DNA of 64,000 nucleotides from Cellulomonas shaoxiangyii (GTDB lineage: Bacteria; Actinomycetota; Actinomycetes; Actinomycetales; Cellulomonadaceae): contig NZ_CP039291.1 of NCBI RefSeq assembly GCF_004798685.1, forward strand, positions 1,612,001 to 1,676,000, written 5' to 3'. The notes under the pieces are model-generated. The model was given only the letters and a program-made list of their open reading frames with translations. It had not been told where the DNA came from and ran no database searches. Positions 58,301 to 64,000 of the stretch are shown here, piece after piece (positions within the stretch are counted from its first letter, which is position 1; each line of letters starts with the position of its first letter). The translations under genes were made by a program, and so were the position numbers.

Positions 58301-60015
58301 ACCCCGGGGGCGGCCGGGCCGAGCAGGAGCACCGGCACGGCCACCGACGCGAGCACGGCGGCGACGGCCCGTCCGGCGGCCGCGCCGCGGGCGACGGGTC
58401 CGGCCCGCCGCGCGGCGCGCTGGGCCGGCACGACGGCGGCGCCGAGCGCGGCCACGCCGAGCACGGACGCCGGCACCGACGGCCGCAGGGGGGAGACGAG
58501 CGCCACCAGCAGCGCGACGGCCACGGACGCTGCGACCCCGGCGGCCAGGACTGCCGCCGTGAGGGTCGCGGCGCGCGCGGCGCCGCCGACCCGCGGACGG
58601 CTCACGGACGGGACGGGCAGGCACGCGGCGCCGAGCACGGCCGCGAGCGCGGCGGCGTGCCAGGTCGCGGCACCGTCGAGGCCCAGAGCCCGGGCGGCCG
58701 CCGCGGCGAGCGCCGCGGCCGCGCCCGCACCGGTGGCACCGGCGGCGCCGGCCCACGCCGCTGCGGCGAGGCGAGGTGCGGCGTCCGACCCGGTGGCGCC
58801 CGGCGCCGGCCCGTCGGCGCGCGCCTGCAGCACGAGGACGGCGCACGCCGCGGCGAGCACGGCGCCCGCGGTCCACGGCGCGTCGCCGGTCACGCTGCGG
58901 ACCGCCGCCGCGCCGGCCGCGACCAGGAGCGCCGGCACGGCGGTCGCCACGGCGATGCCCCGCAGCAGCACGACGTCGAGGCGGTGCGCGCGCCACGGCG
59001 GGACCGCGCGGGTCAGCGTGAGCACGGCCGCGGCGAGCAGCAGGAGCGCCACGCCCTCGGAACCGTCGGCGCGGCCGAGCCACACGAGGGGTGCGACGGG
59101 CAGCAAGGCGGCGGCCGTCACCGTGCCGGCGCGCAGGCGCGCACCGGTGCCCCAGCCGGCGAGCAGGACGGCGCACACCAGCACCGACGCGGTCGCCTGG
59201 CCGGGCCCGTCCCCGACGGCGACCACGCCCGTCGCCCGCACCGCCCAGGCGTCCAGCAGCAGCAGCGCGGCCGCGAGGGCGCCGACGGCCTCGGCGCCCT
59301 GCGGCAGGCCCCTCCGGCGCAGGACCGTGGCCAGGCCGAAGACGACGAGCGTGCCGGTGCCGACCACGGCGGCACGCGCGCCGAGCGTGAGGACGTCCCA
59401 CGCGAAGACGAGGAAGGTGACGCTCGCGGCGACGAGGAGTGCCGCGCCGACCACCTGCAGCACCGTCTGCACGCGCCACGGTGCGCGCGTGCGCGGCGGG
59501 GCGGCGGACCCCGGCGGTGGGCCGCCCGGCCCCGTCGTCCGGTAGGAGCCGGCCGGCGGCCGCGGGAGGTCGCCCGCCGCGGACCGTGTCACGGGTGCGT
59601 GCACCGGTGCGGCGACCGGTGCGACGACCGGTGCGGTCGCCGACGGCGGGGCCCAGGGGTCGTCGCCGGCGCGCACGGGCCGAGCGACGTGCACCGGCAC
59701 CGGCACCTGCACCGGCACCGGCGCCAGGGGCACCCGCGCCGCGGGCACCGCAGCGGCCGCGTCGGCACCCGCGGCCGCCGGGGCACCGGCCGCGGCGCGC
59801 ATGGCAGCGATCCGCTCCTCGCGGCGGCGCAGGGCGTCGGCGGCGGCGACGCTGTCGTGCCACAGCAGCGCGGCCTCGGGCACGCCGAGGTCCAGCCCGC
59901 AGGCGGTGCAGCGCGCGCCGGGGAGCGTCGTCGCGCAGGCCGGGCAGCGGGTCGTGTCGAGCAGCGTGCGCAGGGTGCGGGCGTAGAGGGCGTCGGTCGG
60001 CGCCGATGGGGGCAT
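55351..60015 (-). CDS. Very large polytopic membrane protein with N-terminal zinc ribbon
   Basis: A 1554-residue protein resembling the SCO7613-type actinobacterial membrane family. Residues 20-45 form a four-Cys ribbon (CPACATTLPGARCTACG), followed by a helical Arg/Ala segment and a Pro/Val-rich linker (about 85-165). From about 175 to the end, dozens of Ala/Val/Leu-rich membrane segments follow with short loops; composition is extremely biased and no catalytic motif is visible. Function unknown. It lies opposite to and inside the proteasome cluster, between dop and pup. The ATG at 60015 has CACGAT 7 bases upstream; ATG at 60024 is possible. Reading is open throughout, so it does not look decayed. 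Confidence 0.8.
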   Translation of the reverse strand: MPPSAPTDALYARTLRTLLDTTRCPACATTLPGARCTACGLDLGVPEAALLWHDSVAAADALRRREERIAAMRAAAGAPAAAGADAAAAVPAARVPLAPVPVQVPVPVHVARPVRAGDDPWAPPSATAPVVAPVAAPVHAPVTRSAAGDLPRPPAGSYRTTGPGGPPPGSAAPPRTRAPWRVQTVLQVVGAALLVAASVTFLVFAWDVLTLGARAAVVGTGTLVVFGLATVLRRRGLPQGAEAVGALAAALLLLDAWAVRATGVVAVGDGPGQATASVLVCAVLLAGWGTGARLRAGTVTAAALLPVAPLVWLGRADGSEGVALLLLAAAVLTLTRAVPPWRAHRLDVVLLRGIAVATAVPALLVAAGAAAVRSVTGDAPWTAGAVLAAACAVLVLQARADGPAPGATGSDAAPRLAAAAWAGAAGATGAGAAAALAAAAARALGLDGAATWHAAALAAVLGAACLPVPSVSRPRVGGAARAATLTAAVLAAGVAASVAVALLVALVSPLRPSVPASVLGVAALGAAVVPAQRAARRAGPVARGAAAGRAVAAVLASVAVPVLLLGPAAPGVGPSAPTALAVAGEAVVVAGWVLLGSRAATWRRTAHAGVVAAAATGVVAGAGAPVWLAAALAVATTVAVHARGWSGTAAAAAASTATAGGLGLLAGTALAVAVGTPPAPGAGFAAVVVVAVLLARARRRTAPRTERHAAVVTAAAVAVTGWMSAWAATAGPSTGGEATVGALLAAAAAGAVVVALLADVATRGRGAVTAGAAAAAPVAALAVATVRTALGAPPPAGTVLAMVAVGATSVLAAHLVTARGGPHARTAGELAGWCVVACGVLGALLVGRPATAAALAVAAAAAGGWAAHRDRRSAWWLAWGLGSAAWCVVLGAPGGVLLEPYVVPPGLALVVVGALRLRRRTGGAAPLVAGGAALATLPTAVLPAALDVGERWLDRGLLTTALAGALAWVAVALARRGAAPDASRTAGALAGLTVTLALLGPARRAVTSAVRPPDGTAGLRAADGAGLVGLVEPWGLAAGALLVAGAVVALRTWPATARRPVARLAPWAVLAVTAGPTLLATLATADRGTAAGAARLGTAAAVATAAALLGARQGRRVPAGGASTVLPRPAPPGAARAVGPRLADLGLALATATAAAATAWVPASAVDVPAAAVALVALVTVTTAARARTDVPAWWLVLGVVALAPPLLVRAGELRPVAWVAGAVLLLALAHLARQPQGAGSHGASAGTGTTGEPVAGTDAPSPHARAAATVGPTLVVRTLAAAAAGVAVLGPWADALTAAVGTALGAPTAGALVVEVPALLVAVLVAAALHLGTGDAVRAPWRRAAVVALLVVPLVLAVDATHVGALRAAGVLALGALVALRGRARHDEGLGLVVAAAAGTAAALRGGPEPIELPVVLVGLLAVALGLRRAHRDAGTGSWVALGVPVAVTLGAPLAGLLLAPTPWRATVTLTLALAATVGGAVRRLQAPFLLGAAAALTAAAVLLTPLAADALTRVDGWVLLGLGGAAVLALGLTYERRVREAREAVRVVAAMR

Positions 60016-60120
60016 GCCGCGCATCGTGCCAGTGCGGGGCCCTCGCGCCCGCACCGTCCACAGCCTGCGGCGAGTCCCCCCGTCCGCGTCCGGTCGCTGC
60101 GGCCCCCGGGGGGATGGGCC

Positions 60121-60126
60121 TAGGGT
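60121..60126 (+). promoter_or_regulatory. -10 box (TAGGGT) of the pup-prcB-prcA genes
   Basis: TAGGGT about 50 bases before the Pup ATG, which has its own GGAGG. It gives pup and the core genes a promoter of their own after the membrane-protein gene. CACGAT (60023-60028, minus) serves that divergent gene. Confidence 0.55.
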
Positions 60127-60175
60127 GGGTCACGTGGGCGCGCGGGACGCGCCGGCCCGGAGCTCGGAGGTCACC

Positions 60176-60370
60176 ATGGCTGGTCAGGAACACGTCAGGC
60201 GCCGCGAGGACGACGAGCCGATCGACGAGCCGGGCACGCCCGCCCCGACCGCTCCCAGCGCGCAGACCCGCGACGCCGAGGTCGACGCGCTGCTCGAGGA
60301 GATCGACGACGTCCTGGAGTCCAACGCCGAGCAGTTCGTGCGCGGGTTCGTGCAGAAGGGCGGTCAGTGA
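60176..60370 (+). CDS. pup: Prokaryotic ubiquitin-like protein Pup
   Basis: A 64-residue intrinsically disordered tag. The helix that meets ARC is EVDALLEEIDDVLESNAEQF, followed by VRGFVQKGGQ. The C-terminal Gln must be deamidated to Glu by Dop before PafA links it to substrate lysines. GGAGG stands 5 bases before the ATG. prcB starts 7 bases after the stop codon. Confidence 0.98.
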   Translation: MAGQEHVRRREDDEPIDEPGTPAPTAPSAQTRDAEVDALLEEIDDVLESNAEQFVRGFVQKGGQ

Positions 60371-60376
60371 GCGCCG

Positions 60377-61222
60377 ATGACGTCGCACGTCTCGTCCGCG
60401 TCCGCTGCGTCCGGCCGGCTGCCGTACGCCTTCACGACCCCCGGCACCTCGTCGTTCGTCGAGTTCCTGTCCGGTCACGCGCCGGAGCTGCTGCCGGGCA
60501 ACCGGCCGTTGCCCACGGGTGAGATCGCGGTGCCGCACGCCACGACGATCGTCGCCCTGACGTTCGACGGCGGCGTCGTGATGGCAGGTGACCGCCGCGC
60601 CACGATGGGCTCGATGATCGCGAGCCGGCACATCGAGAAGGTCTTCCCGGCGGACGAGTTCTCGGCGGTCGGCATCGCGGGCACCGCGGGGCTCGCGATC
60701 GAGCTCGTGCGGCTGTTCCAGCTGGAGCTGGAGCACTACGAGAAGATCGAGGGCAGCCTGCTGTCGCTCGACGGCAAGGCGAACCGCCTGGCGACGATGA
60801 TCCGGGGCAACCTGGGCCTGGCGATGCAGGGGCTGGCCGTCGTGCCGCTGTTCGGCGGCTACGACCTCGACCGCGGCGTCGGCCGGCTGTTCTCCTACGA
60901 CGTGACGGGCGGGCGCTACGAGGAGCAGGACCACCACGCGGTGGGCTCGGGCTCGGTGTTCGCCCGCGGCTCCCTGAAGAAGCGGTGGCGGCCGGGCCTC
61001 GACGCCGCGGGCGCGGTGCGGGTCGCCGTCGAGGCGCTCGTGGACGCGGCCGACGACGACTCGGCCACCGGCGGCCCCGACCGCGTGCGCCGCATCTGGC
61101 CGGTCGTCGCCACGGTGACCCAGGCCGGGTACCTGCGCGTCGCGGACGAGGACCTCGCGGCGGTCGCCGAGGGCATCGAGGCGGAGCGCCGCGTCGGCGG
61201 GACGGGGGAGGACCACCGATGA
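60377..61222 (+). CDS. prcB: 20S proteasome beta subunit PrcB
   Basis: A 281-residue precursor of the catalytic beta subunit. A 55-residue propeptide ends HA, before [20 protein letters not shown]. The mature enzyme would start at Thr56 (Thr1), with Asp17 in AGDRR and Lys33 in HIEKVF completing the active site. The residue before the cleavage point is Ala, whereas Gly is usual (HGTT in M. tuberculosis). [29 protein letters not shown] and [17 protein letters not shown] agree with PrcB. The stop overlaps the prcA start (ATGA). Confidence 0.97.
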   Translation: MTSHVSSASAASGRLPYAFTTPGTSSFVEFLSGHAPELLPGNRPLPTGEIAVPHATTIVALTFDGGVVMAGDRRATMGSMIASRHIEKVFPADEFSAVGIAGTAGLAIELVRLFQLELEHYEKIEGSLLSLDGKANRLATMIRGNLGLAMQGLAVVPLFGGYDLDRGVGRLFSYDVTGGRYEEQDHHAVGSGSVFARGSLKKRWRPGLDAAGAVRVAVEALVDAADDDSATGGPDRVRRIWPVVATVTQAGYLRVADEDLAAVAEGIEAERRVGGTGEDHR

Positions 61223-61923
61223 GCATGCCGTTCTACGTCTCGCCCGAGCAGCTGATGAAGGACCGCGCGGACTACGCGCGCAAGGGCATCGCGCGCGGGC
61301 GGTCGGTCGTGGTCCTGCAGTACGACGACGGCATCGCGTTCGCGACGGAGAACCCGTCGCGCGCGCTGCACAAGATCTCCGAGATCTACGACCGCATCGC
61401 GTTCGCCGCCGTGGGCAAGTACAACGAGTTCGAGAACCTGCGTGTGGCGGGCGTGCGCTACGCCGACCTGCGCGGCTACTCCTACGACCGCGTCGACGTC
61501 ACCGCGCGCGGCCTCGCGAACGCGTACGCGCAGACCCTCGGCACGGTCTTCACCACGGAGTCCAAGCCGCTCGAGGTGGAGCTGGTCGTCGTCGAGGTCG
61601 GTCGCGACCCGGCGGGCGACCAGATCTACCGGCTGTCGTACGACGGGTCCGTGACGGACGAGCACGGGTGGGTGGTCATGGGGGGTCAGGCCGACCGCCT
61701 GGCGGGGCTGCTGGGTGGCGAGTGGCGCCCGGGGATGACGCTGGCGGAGGTCCTGGGCCTCGCCGTGCGCGTGCTGGGCTCCGCCGGTGACGACGGCGAG
61801 CCGCGTGCGCTGGGCGCGGCGCAGCTCGAGGTGGCGGTGCTCGACCGCACCCGTCCGCGGCGCGCGTTCCGTCGCCTGACGGGCGCGCTGCTCGAGGACG
61901 TGCTCGGGGCGTCCCCGGCCTGA
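61219..61923 (+). CDS. prcA: 20S proteasome alpha subunit PrcA
   Basis: A 234-residue structural alpha subunit forming the outer rings and gate and receiving the GQYL tail of ARC. It begins [20 protein letters not shown], with [20 protein letters not shown] and [20 protein letters not shown], all typical. It lacks a propeptide and catalytic Thr. The start overlaps the prcB stop by 4 bases, ensuring coupled synthesis. Confidence 0.97.
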   Translation: MSMPFYVSPEQLMKDRADYARKGIARGRSVVVLQYDDGIAFATENPSRALHKISEIYDRIAFAAVGKYNEFENLRVAGVRYADLRGYSYDRVDVTARGLANAYAQTLGTVFTTESKPLEVELVVVEVGRDPAGDQIYRLSYDGSVTDEHGWVVMGGQADRLAGLLGGEWRPGMTLAEVLGLAVRVLGSAGDDGEPRALGAAQLEVAVLDRTRPRRAFRRLTGALLEDVLGASPA

Positions 61924-61979
61924 GCAGGGGGCACCGGCCGTGCTGGGCGGCGCGGTGCGGCGAGGAACGGGAGGCACGC

Positions 61980-63341
61980 ATGGACAGGCGGATCTTCGGT
62001 CTGGAGACCGAGTACGGCGTGACGTGCGCGGCGCAGGACGGGCGCGGGCTGTCCGCGGACGAGGTCGCGCGCTACCTGTTCCGCAAGGTCGTCGCGTGGG
62101 GCCGGTCCTCGAACGTGTTCCTGCGCAACGGGTCCCGGCTGTACCTCGACGTCGGCTCGCACCCCGAGTACGCGACGGCCGAGTGCGACGACTGGCGCCA
62201 GCTCGTCACGCACGACCGCGCGGGCGAGCGGATCCTCGAGGGCCTGGTCGCCGACGCCCAGCAGCGCCTCGAGCACGAGGGCCTGCCCGGGCGGATCCAC
62301 CTGTTCAAGAACAACACCGACTCCGCCGGGAACTCCTACGGCTGCCACGAGAACTACCTCGTCCGCCGGCAGGGCGACTTCGCGCGCCTGTCGGACGTGC
62401 TGGTGCCGTTCCTCATCACGCGGCAGATCCTGACCGGCGCCGGCAAGGTGCTGACGACGCCGCGCGGCGCGGTGTACTGCCTCTCGCAGCGGGCCGACCA
62501 CATCTGGGAGGCGGTCTCGAGCGCCACGACGCGGTCGCGCCCGATCATCAACACGCGGGACGAGCCGCACGCCGACGCCGAGCACTACCGGCGGCTGCAC
62601 GTCATCGTCGGCGACTCGTCGATGGCCGAGACGACCACGATGCTCAAGGTGGCGTCGACCGACCTGCTGCTGCGCCTCGTGGAGGCGGGCGTCCCGATGC
62701 GGGACATGGCGCTCGAGAACCCCATCCGCGCGATCCGCGAGATCAGCCACGACATGACGGGCCGCCAGGAGATCACGCTCGCGTCGGGGCGCACGGTGAC
62801 CGCGATCGACCTGCAGGAGGAGTACCTGGCCCGCGTCTCGGAGTTCGTCGACGCGGAGGTGGGGCCGTCGCCGGAGACGAAGCAGGTGCTCGACCTGTGG
62901 GAGCGCGGGCTGCGCGCGCTGCGCACGGGCGACCTGTCGCTCGTCGAGCGCGAGCTGGACTGGGTCATCAAGTACCGGATGATCGAGCGGTACCGGGCCA
63001 AGCACGGGCTCGAGCTGTCGGACGTGCGCGTGCAGCGCCTCGACCTCGCCTACCACGACATCTCCCGGACCGAGGGGCTCTACAACCTCATGGCCGCGCG
63101 CGGGCTCGTCGAGCGCGTGACGACCGACCTCGACGTGTTCGAGGCGACCGCCGTCCCGCCGCAGACGACGCGTGCGAAGCTGCGCGGCGACTTCGTCCGC
63201 GCGGCGCAGGACGCGCGCCGGGACTACACGGTCGACTGGGTGCACCTCAAGCTCAACGACCAGGCGCAGCGCACGGTCCTGTGCAAGGACCCGTTCCGCA
63301 GCGTCGACGAGCGGGTCGACCGGCTCATCGAGTCGATGTGA
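61980..63341 (+). CDS. pafA: Pup-protein ligase PafA
   Basis: A 453-residue ligase that uses ATP to link the C-terminal Glu of Pup to lysines of target proteins. [20 protein letters not shown] carries the first metal-binding Glu. [20 protein letters not shown] contains the catalytic Asp and binding His/Glu. [20 protein letters not shown] and [20 protein letters not shown] (C-terminal domain) match PafA. It lacks the Dop loop. GGGAGG lies 5 bases before the ATG. In related genomes pafB and pafC follow; they would be beyond the window. Confidence 0.97.
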   Translation: MDRRIFGLETEYGVTCAAQDGRGLSADEVARYLFRKVVAWGRSSNVFLRNGSRLYLDVGSHPEYATAECDDWRQLVTHDRAGERILEGLVADAQQRLEHEGLPGRIHLFKNNTDSAGNSYGCHENYLVRRQGDFARLSDVLVPFLITRQILTGAGKVLTTPRGAVYCLSQRADHIWEAVSSATTRSRPIINTRDEPHADAEHYRRLHVIVGDSSMAETTTMLKVASTDLLLRLVEAGVPMRDMALENPIRAIREISHDMTGRQEITLASGRTVTAIDLQEEYLARVSEFVDAEVGPSPETKQVLDLWERGLRALRTGDLSLVERELDWVIKYRMIERYRAKHGLELSDVRVQRLDLAYHDISRTEGLYNLMAARGLVERVTTDLDVFEATAVPPQTTRAKLRGDFVRAAQDARRDYTVDWVHLKLNDQAQRTVLCKDPFRSVDERVDRLIESM

Positions 63342-63399
63342 CGGCCCCGGCGTGACCGGTCGCCGTCGCACGGGCGCCCGGCGGCGCACGACCGGCACG

Positions 63400-63405
63400 T
63401 AAAGT
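63400..63405 (+). promoter_or_regulatory. -10 box (TAAAGT) of the FKBP-like lipoprotein gene
   Basis: TAAAGT, unusually AT-rich for this DNA, about 84 bases before the GTG start. Confidence 0.5.
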
Positions 63406-63409
63406 GAGG

Positions 63410-63432
63410 CCCCGGCACGCCCCCTGCCGGGG
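63410..63432 (+). terminator. Hairpin between pafA and the FKBP-like gene
   Basis: CCCCGGCA (63410-63417) and TGCCGGGG (63425-63432) with a 7-base loop. It lies just after a -10 box, so it could end pafA transcripts or shape the leader of the next gene. Confidence 0.45.
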
Positions 63433-63488
63433 TCGCGCCGCCGCGACGCGCCCTGGCGCCGCGGCCCGTGCGGCGAGAGGAACACGAC

Positions 63489-64000
63489 GTGGCGCGAGTG
63501 GCGCGTGCACGCCGGGTGGCGGTGCTGGCCGTCCTGGCGCTCCTGCTGGCGGCGTGCACCGGCGCACCCACCGCGGCGGACCCGGAGGTCACCGTGACCG
63601 GCGGCCCGGGAGGTTCGCCGACCGTCACGTACCTGACCCCGCTCACGGTCGACTCGACGTACCGCGAGACGGTGTGGCCGGGCACGGGTGCGGCACTCGT
63701 CGAGGGTGGGCCCGTGCTCATCGACTTCTGGCTCGAGAACGCCACCGACGCCAGCCTCGTCAAGGAGAGCTACACCACGAGCCCCACCCCCCGCCTGCTC
63801 ACGGAGGAGGACCTCGGCACGGACCTGTACGAGACCCTGCGCGGGCAGCAGGTCGGGGCGCGCCTGCTGCAGGTCGCTCCCGGCGGGCAGGGCGCCGACT
63901 ACCCGACGGTGACCGTGCTGGACGTCCTGCCGACGCGCGCGGTGGGGGAGCCGGTCGCGCCCGACCCGGCGCTGCCCGCCGTGACCGTCGCCGCGGACGG
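63489..64000 (+). CDS. FKBP-type peptidyl-prolyl isomerase-like lipoprotein (cut by window edge)
   Basis: At least 170 residues, open to the end of the window. The N-terminus ARARRVAVLAVLALLLAACT is a lipoprotein signal with lipobox LLAAC, so the protein should be anchored outside the membrane. VTYLTPLTVDSTYRETVWPG is followed by EGGPVLIDFWLENATDASLV and GQQVGARLLQVAPGGQG, the pattern of a divergent FKBP domain. Isomerase residues look incomplete, so activity is uncertain. The GTG at 63489 has GAGAGG 8 bases upstream. A gene of this kind between pafA and pafBC is common in actinobacteria. Confidence 0.8.
   Translation, partial: MARVARARRVAVLAVLALLLAACTGAPTAADPEVTVTGGPGGSPTVTYLTPLTVDSTYRETVWPGTGAALVEGGPVLIDFWLENATDASLVKESYTTSPTPRLLTEEDLGTDLYETLRGQQVGARLLQVAPGGQGADYPTVTVLDVLPTRAVGEPVAPDPALPAVTVAAD

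Noticed and set aside
57530..61216. A 1228-codon open frame on the minus strand spanning pup and prcB
   Set aside because: Antisense to pup and prcB, and in another frame of the giant membrane-protein gene; Arg/Gly-rich with no motif.

Overview
The window reads as chromosomal DNA of a very high G+C actinobacterium. Several features point to the Cellulomonas/Cellulomonadaceae side of Actinomycetota: a complete Pup-proteasome system, mycothiol synthesis (mshC), an alanine-rich HrdB/SigA-type sigma factor, a LexA box of the TCGAAC-N4-GTTCGA type, a GH10 xylanase, and many genes with a TAnnnT box 6-8 bases before the start codon and no Shine-Dalgarno sequence. The genus is an inference. No phage, IS element, CRISPR array, rRNA or replication origin was seen. 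No gene-free stretch exceeds 300 bases.

Layout. 0-3.8 kb: edge of a Ser/Thr kinase gene, a three-LysM lytic transglycosylase, an Rv2175c-type DNA-binding protein, a polyprenyl diphosphate synthase and a lipoprotein. 3.8-10.1 kb: DUF4192 protein, universal stress protein, sigA, a terminator/repeat block, a small zinc-binding-like protein and the topoisomerase IV B subunit. 10.2-18 kb: tandem GNAT protein, lone ABC ATPase, NfeD plus slipin pair, and a heterodimeric ABC exporter with one degenerate ATP site. 18-23 kb: a GH10 enzyme without signal peptide, an MFS transporter overlapping an RNA methyltransferase, a beta-helix gene remnant, a YbaK protein and a YbhB protein. 23-29.4 kb: an SOS-controlled mutagenesis operon (imuA', imuB, dnaE2) behind a perfect LexA box. 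29.4-37 kb: AI-2E family permease, tRNA-Leu(GAG), PAP2 phosphatase, then a regulator and two clpP genes resembling the Streptomyces popR/clpP3-clpP4 arrangement, followed by hydrolases and a fructosamine-kinase-like protein. 37-42 kb: alanine dehydrogenase, M3 peptidase and M20 peptidase, overlapping head to tail. 42-64 kb: a region whose gene content resembles the M. tuberculosis Rv2141c-Rv2097c neighbourhood: DUF5703, uppP, corA, mshC, PAC2, RecB-like nuclease, site-2 protease, tRNA m1A58 methyltransferase, ARC/Mpa, Dop, Pup, PrcB, PrcA, PafA and the start of an FKBP-like lipoprotein.

How they fit together. Protein turnover dominates: the pupylation-proteasome pathway is complete for tagging (PafA), tag processing (Dop), unfolding (ARC) and degradation (PrcBA). 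A second machine is suggested by the clpP pair, in which one subunit keeps the Ser-His-Asp triad and the other has Gly in place of the catalytic Ser. DNA-damage mutagenesis, cell-envelope precursor recycling (UppP, polyprenyl synthase) and thiol redox buffering (MshC) make up much of the rest.

The observations most worth a second look are the popR-like/clpP island with its candidate operator, the 1554-residue membrane protein inserted between dop and pup, the 107-base antisense overlap of corA and uppP, the hydrolase lacking an ordinary start codon, the beta-helix remnant, and the inverted repeat on the SOS promoter.
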